The notes: generated by a model from the letters alone, not told the origin. A DNA stretch of 64,000 bases from Gnetum montanum (GCA_015680685.1 MNCI01017582.1:292186-356185); one strand, 5' to 3'. Counted from the stretch's first letter, positions 23,860 to 34,989 are shown. Made by a program: numbers and translations.

Positions 23860-23925
23860 GGATGTGATATCACATACGCGATGTATCATACGTGATATCG
23901 CGATGCTGTAACCAATAAATAGGTT
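23860..23925 (+). promoter_or_regulatory. Internal promoter-like block of A2
   Basis: GATATC cores at 23866-23871 and 23894-23899 in CpG-rich inverted context are followed by AATAAATA at 23914-23921. It lies before the ORF2 start and copies the array-then-TATA layout of the LTR. A poly-C run and a 22-base gap follow at once. Confidence 0.45.
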
Positions 23926-23948
23926 AAACCAAAACCCAACCCCCCCCC

Positions 23949-23970
23949 NNNNNNNNNNNNNNNNNNNNNN
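23949..23970. other. Assembly gap, 22 N
   Basis: The gap follows a run of C. In A1 the matching place is an AT run followed by GACCCCCC, so the low-complexity run probably broke the assembly. Confidence 0.95.
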
Positions 23971-24123
23971 ACTTAGCATCATTTTGTCATTCACACGGGG
24001 GGATTTTTTGCAATTTTTCTTTGCGAATTGCGATTGAGTGACCCTTGCTTTTCTACTCATATCTCGCTCGCTAGTGCTCCGATTTTTATTCTATTTGAAC
24101 CTACTTGAACCCAGAGTATTCAA

Positions 24124-24142
24124 CTTAGTCATGGGGGAGGGA
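24124..24142 (+). promoter_or_regulatory. Central polypurine-tract-like site, A2
   Basis: TTAGTCATGGGGGAGGGAC is close to the 3' tract before the 3' LTR (TTCAGTCGTGGGGGTA at 26844-26859). A role as second plus-strand primer is inferred. Confidence 0.45.
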
Positions 24143-24171
24143 CACTTACTGAAAAGCCCACATTCACTACG

Positions 24172-26696
24172 GTGATTGTGGAATTGAACTTTGAATCATT
24201 TGCAAAGTTCACTCCTAAGGCCATTAGGGATCACCTCAAAGGGTCTCCCTTATGGCCTATCCTCTCTGAAAGCAATGCCTGGTACCTAGGAGAGACGTAC
24301 CAATTCTGGCACAATAAGGAGCAAGGCACCACTATTAATATCTGTGGTGTGATAGTTGACTTCTTTATGCAGGCCATTTTAGAAGTGTTAAATCTTCCGA
24401 ATACAGGGTCCAAGGTTGCTTGGTTATCTACCCGTTTAGACCCCGATGTGCGAAAGGATTGGTTGGAGAAGGCTTATGGCAAAGATAAAGCATTTGGCGA
24501 ATTGATGATGAAAGAGAGGGTTTACTTCAAAATGGGAACATATCACCTCTTCCCCACAAAGGGCCTAAAAAGAATATCAATGTATGCGGTTAGAGGATGT
24601 GTAGTATTGATGAGAAAGATTAACGCTAACCTACCCATCTATATTTGACAGAGATCCTGAGGTGGTTTAAAGAATGAAAGACAGGGAATATGGTGCTGCC
24701 TTTCCCTTGTCTTATTAGAAAGCTTTGCCAACGTGCTGGTATTCGGGGATACACCAATGATGTCCTCCAAAAATCCCAAACTGCTTCATATGCTGAATTG
24801 CTAAAGGCGCCAACTCTAAGAAAAAGCACTGCCAAAGAGTTGGGACCAAAGCAAGAAGAAAAACAGATGGCTGGACCAACTGCAACCCAACTTGTAGGAC
24901 CCAGCCAACCTCCAGCCATGGGTCCTAGCCAACAATAGGAAGTAGGGCCTAGCATAGGTCAGGATCAGCCGCCACTGCAAGACTATAGACCATCGATGAG
25001 CCATCTCAGGGCCATCACTGAGATGGTCAATTGGGGAAGTCATGATAACGCAAACCTCTTCCACATCATCAATGATGCCATGCAGCCTACGGTTTCATTG
25101 GATTGCACAAGGGGAAAGGTATCCATTTAAATAGGAGAAGGGAAAAGTAGATGGTCACAACAGATCTCAGGGAACGCAGCATCTTTCTAGGTGTAGTTAG
25201 AGACTAGTGAAGGGGCCACCGTGGTGGTCATGCAACACCAAAATTCCATGGGAGCTGTAGAAGTGGCAAATCACATCAAAGAATCCTTCAACATACCTAT
25301 TGTGCCACTGGAAGATCTCTCACGAGCACGTGATTCTCAAACCTTAGTCAGAACCTCAATGACTCCTACGGAACATGAGGATGTGCTTGATCGATTGCTT
25401 CAAACAAGGCAAGTAATGATGTCCCTGTTTGACATCCCTCAGGATGTTACAGCAATTCAGTTAGACCTCATTTCCACAAAAGGGAAGCTGGCCTTATCCG
25501 AAGTGAGGGCCAAGCATGCTAAAGCTAAAGTGTAGAAATTTCAAGAACAGCTCGTGACCTTACAAGCAACACAGCGGGACCCTCTGCAATTTGTTCCCAT
25601 AGACTAGCTAGATAACTTTAAAATAGAGCAACTGACCAAACTAATAGCAGAGAATAAAAGGGTGATAGATGAAAAGGAGAAGGCTATTTGGGATGCCTCC
25701 ACAGCACAAGCGCAAACTCATGCACATCTTAAGGCACTCAAGGCCTTAGAAGAAGAAAACAAGCAACTAGTTGCTGACAACCTTCGGTTGACCATCATGG
25801 AAAAGCAAAAGAACATTCTCGATGAACACTTTTATCAATTACGAGAGCAATTTATTCAGGTTAACCGAGATGTAAGCTATTTTGCTAGAGAAAATCGAAT
25901 CCTCTCAATGGAGGAGGTACGCGCCATTCGTCAAAAGTCAGCAATTGAGATAAGCGCATGGCAGAATGAGGCTAAACGACATGAGAAGCTGAAGGAGCAT
26001 TTTCGTGATCAAGTGGGGATGTGTAAACAAGTCCTTGAAAAGGAGATCCATATGGCCAAGGCCCAAATCAACACTATCAATTCTCAACACACTGATTGGC
26101 GGGCCATATTGGACACATACGCCTTCACCCACCAAGCGGAAGTTAAGAACTAAGACCTGCAGATCCAGGATTTGATAGAATACATGGATTTGGAAAACCT
26201 TAGATATGCCAACCTTGCCATGTTAATAGCAGGATGCCTGAGGTCAGAGCTTGAGCAGCAGGTAGCAACCACCCACATCAAATACAAAGCAAAATTTGCA
26301 AAGCGCAAGAAGCTGGTGGAGAAATTGGATGTTGCAAATTCTGAACTTGAGGTGGTGAAAGCTAGCTACCAAGGATAGAAAAATGTCGCAACCAACTTGG
26401 CTCGATGGCTAATGGATCTTCATGAATACAAAGATAAAGCCAGAGCCTATGAGGAGGAATGACAGGTGTTCACGGCGTGGTATGTCAAAGCCAACCAAAT
26501 GTTCCCGCAACTACCCTATCCATGGGAAGTGCCAACTCCATCAAACATTGGAACATTAGCATGGACGGAACAAGACCCTCGGACCGAAGAGGAGAAGCTC
26601 CACGCCATACTTCAACGCCATCAAGCTTCAAATCCTGGAGCACATGACAAAGGGAAAGCACCAATGGAGGAGCCACCGCCACCAAGAACTACATGA
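24172..26696 (+). pseudogene. ORF2 of A2: plant-transposon-like domain plus coiled coil
   Basis: This copy lacks the basic N-terminus: about 525 bases present in A4 (60106-60630) are missing between the central polypurine tract and the domain. The open part starts IVELNFESFAKFTPKAIRDH and runs 158 codons through YQFWHNKEQGTTINICGVI, ILEVLNLPNTG and YFKMGTYHLFPTKGLKR. After a frameshift near 24640 it continues with FPCLIRKLCQRAGIRGYTND. A Pro/Gln linker, the EGATVVVMQHQ segment (25215) and a long coiled coil (25480-26370) follow. It ends in FTAWYVKANQMFPQ, a Pro-rich tail and TGA (26694-26696). It resembles PF20167-type proteins; function unknown. Confidence 0.72.
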
Positions 26697-26859
26697 GTTC
26701 CAAGTTTTTGTAGTTGTAGCACTTTTCTATGTTGTGTCTTTCTTTTGTTTTCTTCCCACACTACGGCATAATTTCATTTTTTCCATCTAATAATCCCATA
26801 CCTATCCACTGTGTAATCACTGTAACTCAAGGACGAGTTTTCATTCAGTCGTGGGGGTA

Positions 26860-27734
26860 TCATGGGACATGATATCACATGGTCCACGATATCGCGTGCG
26901 TGATATCACATCAACCGTGATATCGCATCCCCTGCGATATCACGTATGCGATATCGTGTCTTCCCCTGTGATATCGCGTACGCGATATCACAGTCTATCA
27001 CCATGTCTATAAATAAGAGGCATCTCTCCCTTGTTTCATAACTTAGATTAGATTGTAGCTAAACTCTAGCAGTTTGATCCCTCTAGAGATAGATTATTTT
27101 CCAATGTATGCCTGCAGTGTGGTGAATGTAATTGTACGGCATCCTTTATTCGAGTGTGACATACTTGGACACGCACATGACCGGCAATAAAGATCGATAT
27201 TACTTCATCATTGCCGCATTCACTCTATTATTTATTTATTTAATTGTTATTTACTGCTTTCCTAATTAGTCTCTCTCACCCTTAAACTCACGTTAGACCG
27301 TGGAATGAGTACAACTTGATTACGAGCATTTAAGTGTGACTACTTGGTAACCCAGTAGCGTACCTAGGATCTATGCTTGGTAATCCCAGTGGTAGTCGTG
27401 CACGAAGTCCAAGATGTGTACCGATGATCAAGGAATGGATGCTCATCGCACTTAGGCTAAATTAGATTCTCTTACCCTTCCTCCCTTAGATTAGTAACAT
27501 TACTTTCCACTACCTTCAGGAGTAGCATTAGATTAGGAACACATCATACACCTCACTCTGGACTAAACCATACATGACAAAGATAATACTAGTCCAAGTG
27601 GGAAGACAGCGAACTGCAACCTAAGGACAAACTGTCTAGGTGCCACAACTAGTCCGTCTGTGGAGTTCAAGCGGATCGCACGTGTAACACTCGTATTCGT
27701 ATGGTTGAGTGTAAGGGTACCTCGCCACTCATCA
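26860..27734 (+). repeat. 3' LTR of A2 (875 bp)
   Basis: It starts TCATGGGACATGATATC (TG mutated to TC) and ends GCCACTCATCA. The array at 26870-26993 holds eight GATATC cores, including a perfect 28-bp palindrome at 26966-26993 centred on GCGTACGC. TATAAATA is at 27008-27015. The last base is followed by the target duplication GATAT. Confidence 0.92.
26966..26993. promoter_or_regulatory. Perfect 28-bp palindrome in the A2 3' LTR
   Basis: Each base pairs with its mirror from C26966/G26993 inward, with two GATATC cores around GCGTACGC. It lies 15 bases before the TATA box. It could bind a dimeric factor or form a cruciform; no such factor is identified here. Confidence 0.8.
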
Positions 27735-28480
27735 GATATCCAAAATTAAGTTTATCATACTATTGTTCAACCTACTATTCTTTATGGGAAAAGGAAAACA
27801 AATAAAAGAAATTTACAAGTTTTTTTTAATAAATTTAACATGAAGAGACAAACATAATATGATATTATGCTTCCTTGAGTAGAGATGATGTCCTTAGAGG
27901 TTGAAGCTATTTATCACTTTATAGCCTACACTTAATCTTTTTGCATTTTCATTAGATAAATATTCTAAAAAAGAGATGATGGAAACCCATGATAAATGAT
28001 GGCTTCATGAGGGAGTTCTATGACTTACTAAATAGAATATTCAAGAGAAAATTATCTATTTTGATCCTAACTTTGTGTGCAATTTGGTAAAATAAGTTAT
28101 TTATGTAAAAGACAAATTTGGGAAAATGTTAAAGACAAAAAAAAAAAACATTTCTATTTGAATAGTATCAAAGAAAGGTCATAATTCAAGGACAAATTAT
28201 TTATTTGGTATTATTCCTCATTAGTGGCAATGCACAATTAGCATAGCACATATGGGATCTCATCATTCTAGAGTCTAAAGAGGTAGATGGGGCAAAATTC
28301 CAAGTGAAGAAGAAATATGCCCACAATGCAATACAAATAACATTAAAGATGAATACTATTTTTTCTTGCAATGTCTTGGAGCACAATTTAGTTGAATTGC
28401 TACAAATATTACCCAGAATACTTGTCATTCTACAGGAGATCCATAATATCTAAGAATGTTAATAACATTCTAAATTCATT
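27735..28480 (+). pseudogene. LINE reverse transcriptase, second part
   Basis: After removing A2 and one copy of GATAT, the LINE reading continues: AWDI joins to a segment with VYHTIVQPTILYG, the usual end of the RT domain. Further on, ICPQCNTNNIKDEYYFFLQC (28315-28375) is the C-terminal Cys-rich zf-RVT-like motif of plant LINEs. Several stops and shifts are present. Confidence 0.78.
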
Positions 28481-29100
28481 CAGATTTGAATTCAAAAGTG
28501 TGTTAAAATAAGATTCAACTACGGATGGCGACACTGGCTATGCACTATGAACAGAGGGAAAATTCAGTGACAGGTTTCTGGGACGGATCGAAATCGCGCC
28601 GAAATATGCGTTTTGAAAGAGGCTTTTGAATTTTGAAAAATAAATTAATATTTCAAAGGAAGATTCCATTCGAGGGACGCGTTTCACGAAATCAGCGGCA
28701 CGTTAAACTGGTCCACAACGTATTTGCACGCTTCCTGTCAACTTCTGAGGCGACTTTGTTAGCCAGCGGGTTTATCACTTGCTTCTCGAGGGAAAGGAAA
28801 AGTAAAAGGACTTGTTCGGACAAAATCTGTCGTTCTGGAAGCATGATCCTCATCCTGATGGCGTGATTCATGGAGTATTGTTGGAAGCATGATCCTTATC
28901 CTTCTGAAAGCATGATCTCATCCTGATCGCGTGATTCGTGATTCATGGAGTATTGTTAGCAGCCACTGTTGACGAGAATGACTCAAAAATCATTGTCACA
29001 GCTTTGCGACGAGTTACAACAGCCTTACAGGCACTAGCCGTTTGGTTGGACTATATCATTGAATGCTAAGCTTCAGGCTCGGCCACATGTTGACCTTTTG
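28481..29100. other. CpG-retaining low-copy stretch, no gene recognised
   Basis: Unlike the surrounding repeats this stretch keeps many CpG dinucleotides (CGCGCCGAAATATGCG, GGGACGCGTTTCACG). It has a 77-codon open frame at 28633-28866 (+) and a 59-codon one ending before it on the minus strand, neither recognised. At 28838-28957 a segment headed GAAGCATGATC is repeated three times, the last copy with its own GTGATTC duplication. It may be part of an unmethylated gene flank or a gene fragment. Confidence 0.4.
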
Positions 29101-30980
29101 CATCATTGCATGGTTAATATTTATAATAGTCATGATTTATGTTATTATGACATGCATTGTTTTTGGTTATGACATGACTTTCAATGCTCTATGAACCGTT
29201 ACAGCAAGCTGGAAACCATGTATACTTAAAATTTTGACAATGGTTTTACCAAAAAAATAAACAACAATAATTGCACGGTGGTTTGCATGTGTACACCTTG
29301 GCAAGTCCAATAACAATAAATTGCATGCATGTATGTACCTTGGCAAGTCAAATAAGAGTGGTGAACCTTACTAACCAAAAATGATAGCATGTCAACAAGA
29401 GCTCAATGGCGAAATCATTAAATAGCATAACATTTAATGATATATAATGTAGTAGAGTATATACTAGATTTCTTGCTTTAAATATTAGATTTTTTGGATC
29501 TTTCAATATTTTTCAATTCAAAATTTTTCGTATTTCTTATGTATAAACTTCATCCCCTCATCCCACATTCAATTTTTCAGATTTCTCATAGATGATTTTT
29601 CACCGTTTGCCTCAATGGCTTTGGAATTTAGATTTAACAATTCTTTAATGATGAGATAAACATTTTCAGAATTCAGATTTATTGGATTCTTTAAAGATAC
29701 AAATTCTTTAAGGATGACTTAAATGCTTTTAGAATTCAGATTTATAGATTCTTCAAAAATAAAATCTATTATTTTAATTTATCAAATTGTTCAAATGATA
29801 AAATATGTTTTTAGAACGTTTTGAAATCTTGATTTGTTGGATTGTTCAAGGATCTAATGAGCAAATTATTCATTATAAATATAAAATAAGATTTTAGAAA
29901 GATAAACAAATTCAAATTTATCATTAGAGGATAAACTGAGTTTTCGCAAAGTTTTTGGAATTCAAATTTATGTGATTTTTGAAAGGATAAAATAGATGAA
30001 TTATTCTTTGGAAACATAAAATTGGTTTTTAGAAGCAACTTTTGCTTTATGCTAGTTGGTCCCATCACTGCTGCCTAAACAGTGGTGAGATCAACTCATT
30101 CATGGAAGATTTTCAAGGTACATCATGGGGCACTTTCATGATTTTCCAAAATTGTTAGCCATGTACAAGTTATGAGTGTTGGGCATGTTCAAGTTATAGT
30201 GTTAAGCAATTCAAGGATCAGAAAAAAACAATTTGAAAATGCTAGAAGCAGATAAAAGATCATACCCTTTTTAATCAACACGAATTAGTGAGAATTTGGA
30301 ATAAATTTTACACATTTTGCCCTATTTTAAACATAAAATACATTCAAAAATTTTAAATGCTAATTTTGAAAAACTTGAAAAATATTTTAAATTCTATCAC
30401 AATGATGGATAAGATTATCCTAAAATATCATTCATTAACACTATTAGTTTAGGTATTATTAAATAGGAAATGAAGAAGGGAAAATCCTCGACTGTCTATG
30501 CTTCATAAGAGATGCAACCAATGGCTCTAGGCTTTATGCATCTAAATCTCACTTCAATTCTCTTGTTGGCTCTGTTGAGAAAACGTTACTCTTCATATGC
30601 CACTTTGCCTACTTCTCAGAAGCATGAATCACCCATGGCCAGTTTGTTACATGAAGTTGCCACTAAGTTGATGCCCACATGATTTATCCACAGATTGGAA
30701 TAGTAGAGCTAAATTGAACAAAATGAGGATAATGTCTAAGTTTTTTTTATTAGTCCTATAAGAATCATTTAACTTTTAGTATAATTAAAAGCTGGTTATG
30801 CTCAATTTTCTTAGGTAAGTCATTGCTCCTTTTTTATGCATTACTTGTATATAGTTTTGATAAAAACATCAATGTCATCTAATTTGATTATGATAGCTAG
30901 TGTGTTGTTGAATAAGTAATTAAAATGAAACTTTAATCAAAACATTTCTTGATAAAATTTTGGAATAATAATTAGGCTGA
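29101..30980. other. AT-rich sequence with imperfect tandem repeats, no gene
   Basis: At 29620-30010 a 55-65-base unit (AATTCAGATTTATTGGATTC and variants) is repeated about six times with heavy divergence. The reading at 29811-30068 (minus) is inside it and has no recognisable content. The rest shows nothing I can name. Confidence 0.45.
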
Positions 30981-31300
30981 AAAAGATTTTATTTCAAAAG
31001 TGACGTGAGATTTTGCTTAAGAATCTTCATGTGTTTTGGCATTGCCCCTTTGCTCAACATGCGTGGGATTGGGCTTCCAAAGTTTTTCCATCATGCAAGC
31101 TATCTCAAGATGATGCTATATTTGGCTTTTTGGCCATTACTTCGACAAATATTAATTTTCTGTGGAAATTTATTAGGCCTATTATTTTATATTATATTTG
31201 AAAGCACAAATGCAATGTTATTTTTCAAAGGACAAACTATTCTAATAAATGTCATCTTACCATTGTTGATGCATAAATTTTGGTCACACCAACACCGTGA
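30981..31300 (+). pseudogene. LINE C-terminal fragment
   Basis: The reading LKNLHVFWHCPFAQHAWDW and, after it, FLWKFIRPIILYYI and KHKCNVIFQ match the zinc-finger end of plant LINE RT proteins (H-L-F-x-x-C-x-x-A and W-K-x-R-N patterns). No RT core is nearby. It is a short remnant, distinct from the LINE at 18830. Confidence 0.7.
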
Positions 31301-31960
31301 AAGAAAACTCATTTTAAGAGACTATTGCCTAGGGTGCCTCCCATATGGGTACGGAAACCTGGGAATAGTCTTAGCTAGAGAGGGTTACGTGGCCTTTTGC
31401 AAATAATAAACTAAAAAGAAATTTAGAATTTAAATTAATTAATTATCTTCAATACAATAAGTAACTAAAAGAAATGAATTTTTTCTGGTCCCACTAACAC
31501 TACCGATCTATGACTGCCAATGGTATCCACTAATAGGCAGGAAGACCACAATTGCTACGAAAGAGGGAGAGAGAGAGAAAGAGAGACTACCCACTACAAT
31601 CCACACAAGGTAGCAACTGCGATCCTCAAAGCCTGCCACCATCTGCCACCTTTTATGCACTGCTATAAAGAGGAAGATTATCCACCCATGTCTACACCAT
31701 CGAGACAAGCTACCAACCCAAAGAAAATTGCACATCTCACGTCCTACGCATGGGTTGTGCTGCCTATGTTGTTGCAGACAGAAAAAAGAGAGAGAGAAGC
31801 CTTCTACCATCGCCAAGAAGCCCTGCAAGGATCTAATTTTGAGTCATTGACTCCTACTTTGGACCCTCCTAGAAGATTAGCTGAAAGCCTATAAAGAAAA
31901 GAAAAGAAGGAAACCGTTGCTTAGTGGAGAGGAAGCTGCCCCCTCAAGATTGATAGGAAA
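31301..31960. other. No recognised gene; unidentified open frame
   Basis: An open frame of 124 codons lies at 31520-31894 (+) over a GA-rich run (31566-31586). It has a mixed composition without a domain I recognise. The antisense frame at 31508-31828 is its shadow. I see no intron or promoter to support a gene. Confidence 0.3.
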
Positions 31961-32044
31961 AGCCCTTTTGGACTGATCCAGAGCCCTTTAGGATTGATCC
32001 AGAGTTCTTTACAACTGATCCAAAGCCCTTTAGGATTGATGGCA
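31961..32044 (+). repeat. 21-bp tandem repeat, four units
   Basis: The units AGCCCTTTAGGATTGATCCAG at 31961, 31982, 32003 and 32024 are nearly identical. The length is seven codons and one frame reads SPLGLIQ four times with small changes, inside a 48-codon open frame that has no ATG. It is a small minisatellite; coding use is unproven. Confidence 0.8.
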
Positions 32045-33655
32045 AGAGCCCTTCCCCCCTTGAGTTTATAGCCATTGGGGCCATTCATAATGATGCCCAC
32101 GTTTCATGTAATAGCTATGGAATCCGCCACCACTTCTTGCATAATAACACCCACGTTTTTCAATTTAAGTGCCCACTATGGTCATAACATGAAACATCTA
32201 CCACTAATGTCCAAAACCGCCGCCATCAATGACCACCACCCGGTAATTTAAATGCCCACTACTTGCATGATTTTTACTATGGTTATTAAGAAAGAGAAAT
32301 AGATACATTGATAATGATGATCCCATGAGAGCATGGGGGTGTTGACATCAACACTTAATCCCCAAACTTTTAATTGCATGCAAGTGCAAGGAACAAGACC
32401 ACCGAAATTTTAAAATGATGTAATAGGTAGGAAATCACAAACATCACAAAAGAAGCAAATGGAAACTTAAAAGTAAACTAAACATGATTAAAATAACCAT
32501 ATAATCAAAAGAGAACTAAATGCGAGCCACCCAAACCACACCATCTTATTTAATTGAACTCTAAATATATAATTTTATTATTTTAACTATGTACATCTAT
32601 ATATAATTAAAATATAATTATGATTTCTTTCCCAATCTTCTTACAAAGTAAAAGTCAACAGCATGGGGACTACTTTGAGCACAAGACCCATACTACACTT
32701 AATGAGGAGGACAGGCTCATATTAGATCATGGCTAGCCACAACTTTCAGATTTTTCCTTGAAACTTTTTTTTTTTACATTGAAAAAGAAAATGGATGAAA
32801 AGGGGTTATTTACCCCCCTTTTTTTTTGGAAAAAGGGGAAATGGAGGTTAGGGTAAGGATAGTTGTTAGAACCCATCACACTTATGAATTTATTACACTG
32901 CCAATGAACATGGTCCTCATTTTATTTTTTTATTTTTATTTTTTTGAGAAAACTTTGCTCATGGTGTACTTCATTCTTAACATAGGAATTCCAACATGAG
33001 TCTAGCTAATTAGCTGCATTGCCAATGAACATGGTCCTTTCGGAACTTTGCCCATGGTGTAGTTCAACTCTCATGTATGTGCCTTTGATTACAATTTGAT
33101 GGCATAACAGGTCTCTTGGGTGGCTAAGGGTTCTCAAGTGGAGATGAACACACTTCACCTTGTTGTTCATAGGATAACCATGGATCATCACACTTGAGGG
33201 CTAGGGCTTATGAAAGGAAAAATGAGGTTTTCCAAGGTCGCCTAGTGATTATGGCTAACCATTCTCCAACATTGTCTATCCTATACTCATATGATCATGA
33301 TGATTACATGATAAGTTAGCACAAATCTCATGCTCCATAATCTAACATAACTAAAGAAACTAAAATCTTAAAAATGATTAGGAAGAATCACAGTATTATT
33401 GAAATATATAGTATAAAAGATATTTTATGTAATAGTAATAAGAAATATTATATAAAGCATTATACTAACATTATTTTTTCAATGGTGCTCTAATGACGCA
33501 ACGCCTAGTAACTCAAAAGACAATAATGATTCTTAAAATCATATGCAAAGCAAAAATCAAAACAATGTGTCAAGAAAGAAATGATGGAAATGCAAAGAAA
33601 ATATGCAAATGCAACTATACAAAAATGAAATGCATGACGAAAAGGAAGAAAACAT
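32045..33655. other. No gene; possible LTR junction and a direct repeat
   Basis: At 32330-32353 a polypurine-like CATGGGGG is followed by TGTTGACATCAACA, which looks like a 3' tract and LTR start on the plus strand, but no partner LTR is seen. A segment at 32888-32975 (CCAATGAACATGGTCCT) is repeated at 33015-33070. The rest is AT-rich. Confidence 0.35.
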
Positions 33656-34229
33656 GCAACTAAAAATCTACTAGGTGTCCATGTGGGACACTTGAGTAGA
33701 AATGCTTTGGATGGAATGCATTAAAATTTCTAGGTGACTTATATCCTTGCACATCAGTAACCTTGTACACATTGGAGATAATAACGTCTTTAACTTGAAA
33801 TGGGCTTGACCAAATAGGAGAGAACTTACCTTGAAGATTTGCTTAGTCAAATGTTCTACCTTTTTTAGAGACTAGGTCTCCTATCTTAAAGACATTGTTT
33901 AACAATTTCTTGATAATTATGATTACGAAAATCAAGACATAACCTTAAATTTCTTGTTCGTTTTGTATCAAGTCTTTATTTGATATAATTTTTAATGGTA
34001 GGTCTAGGTCTTGGTGGATCATCAAATATAGCCTTTCTAGGAGACTGTTCCATGGATGTATCATTAAAATTTAGCACACCTTCAAATGTTTTAAGAGGCA
34101 GAGTCTTATTTATATCTTTATCTTCATCTAAAGGTGGTGGATTACTCAAAAAAAAAAATTCATTGTGTTGTTAATAAGGCAAGGTGTCTCCATAGATTTC
34201 TTCATCTTTTCTAGAACTTTGATAGGATC

Positions 34230-34989
34230 AGGTGGAATTTGCATGAGAGATAGGATTTATTTTTGTAGTTCCATTCACATAGTCATTTACAACATGTTCG
34301 CTACGCTCAACCTCAATAAACCCAACATAAAGATTAGTGTTTTGATCTTCCAAAGATTGATTTTGTTGATCCAAGGCTGTAACTACTTTTTTGTAGAAGG
34401 GTTCTTGAGGTATAGATATGTATTTAGATTTTCTTTTGATAGGGATTAATAGCTCTAAGAAATCTGACCTAAAGAAGCCCCCAAACTTGGCTCCAAAAGT
34501 CCTAGATAGGAGCACACCATAGGTAGGTGACATGTGAACTACTAGGATATCTATGTAACATGTGAATGTAGGGTATTGTTTAAGTTGCTCTTTCACTCCT
34601 TTTAATGACCCTACTACAGGCATGTTGGACCCATCAAGTTGAATCACATTTTTCATTTATGGTATCATTTGTGCTCCTAAAGTCTTACATACCTCAAGTG
34701 GCATGACACTAATAGTTGCTCCGGAATCCATTAAAAAATTGTGGACATTCTTTCCTAAAATAATCAGAGTTGTTAGGAAAGGAGGTTGCGCTTTCTTGCT
34801 CATCATGGAATTGTTTACATTTTGTATAGATAATGTGTTAGGACTTTCTGCAAAGTGAACTTGCCTTTCAAGCGTTGAGGATTTTCCTTTATTGGTTTCT
34901 GATCTATGAACTATCTCTTGAATCACCTCTTTCATTTCATTAAATTGTAAAAGATCATATATTGAGATGTTAGATTTAATTTTCTTCAA
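34230..34989 (-). pseudogene. Aspartic protease region of family C
   Basis: The minus-strand reading has LIILGKNVHNFLMDSGATIS, with the active-site D-S-G-A at residues 88-91 of the open part, then VMPLEVCKTLG. This is the retropepsin fold entry of plant gypsy elements, and the catalytic triplet is intact. A stop (34657-34659) splits it from MKNVIQLDGSNMPVVGSLKG, which continues the domain in frame. In the element it would cut the gag-pol polyprotein. Confidence 0.78.

Larger units (their letters stand above)
19575..27734 (+). mobile_element. Family A retrotransposon copy A2, complete, 8160 bp
   Basis: Both LTRs are present (19575-20352 and 26860-27734), with a perfect 5-bp target duplication GATAT (19570-19574 and 27735-27739). 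Internal parts: tRNA-Asp-type primer site (20354-20370), ORF1 (20498-22476), non-coding middle, internal promoter-like block, central polypurine tract (24124-24142), ORF2 (24172-26696), 3' polypurine tract (26845-26859). No RT, RNase H, integrase or protease motif is seen in any frame. It sits inside a LINE whose reading frame resumes on the other side. Confidence 0.93.

Noticed and set aside
26870-26993. GATATC arrays as a CRISPR array
   Set aside because: Units are short, variable and palindromic with no unique spacers, lie in plant LTRs next to a TATA box, and there are no cas genes.
31508-31828. 106-codon minus frame with a hydrophobic stretch
   Set aside because: No domain or conserved motif; antisense to an equally unsupported plus frame over a GA-rich run.
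32330-32353. Polypurine tract and LTR start of another element
   Set aside because: Only one junction is visible; no partner LTR, target duplication or coding region supports an element.
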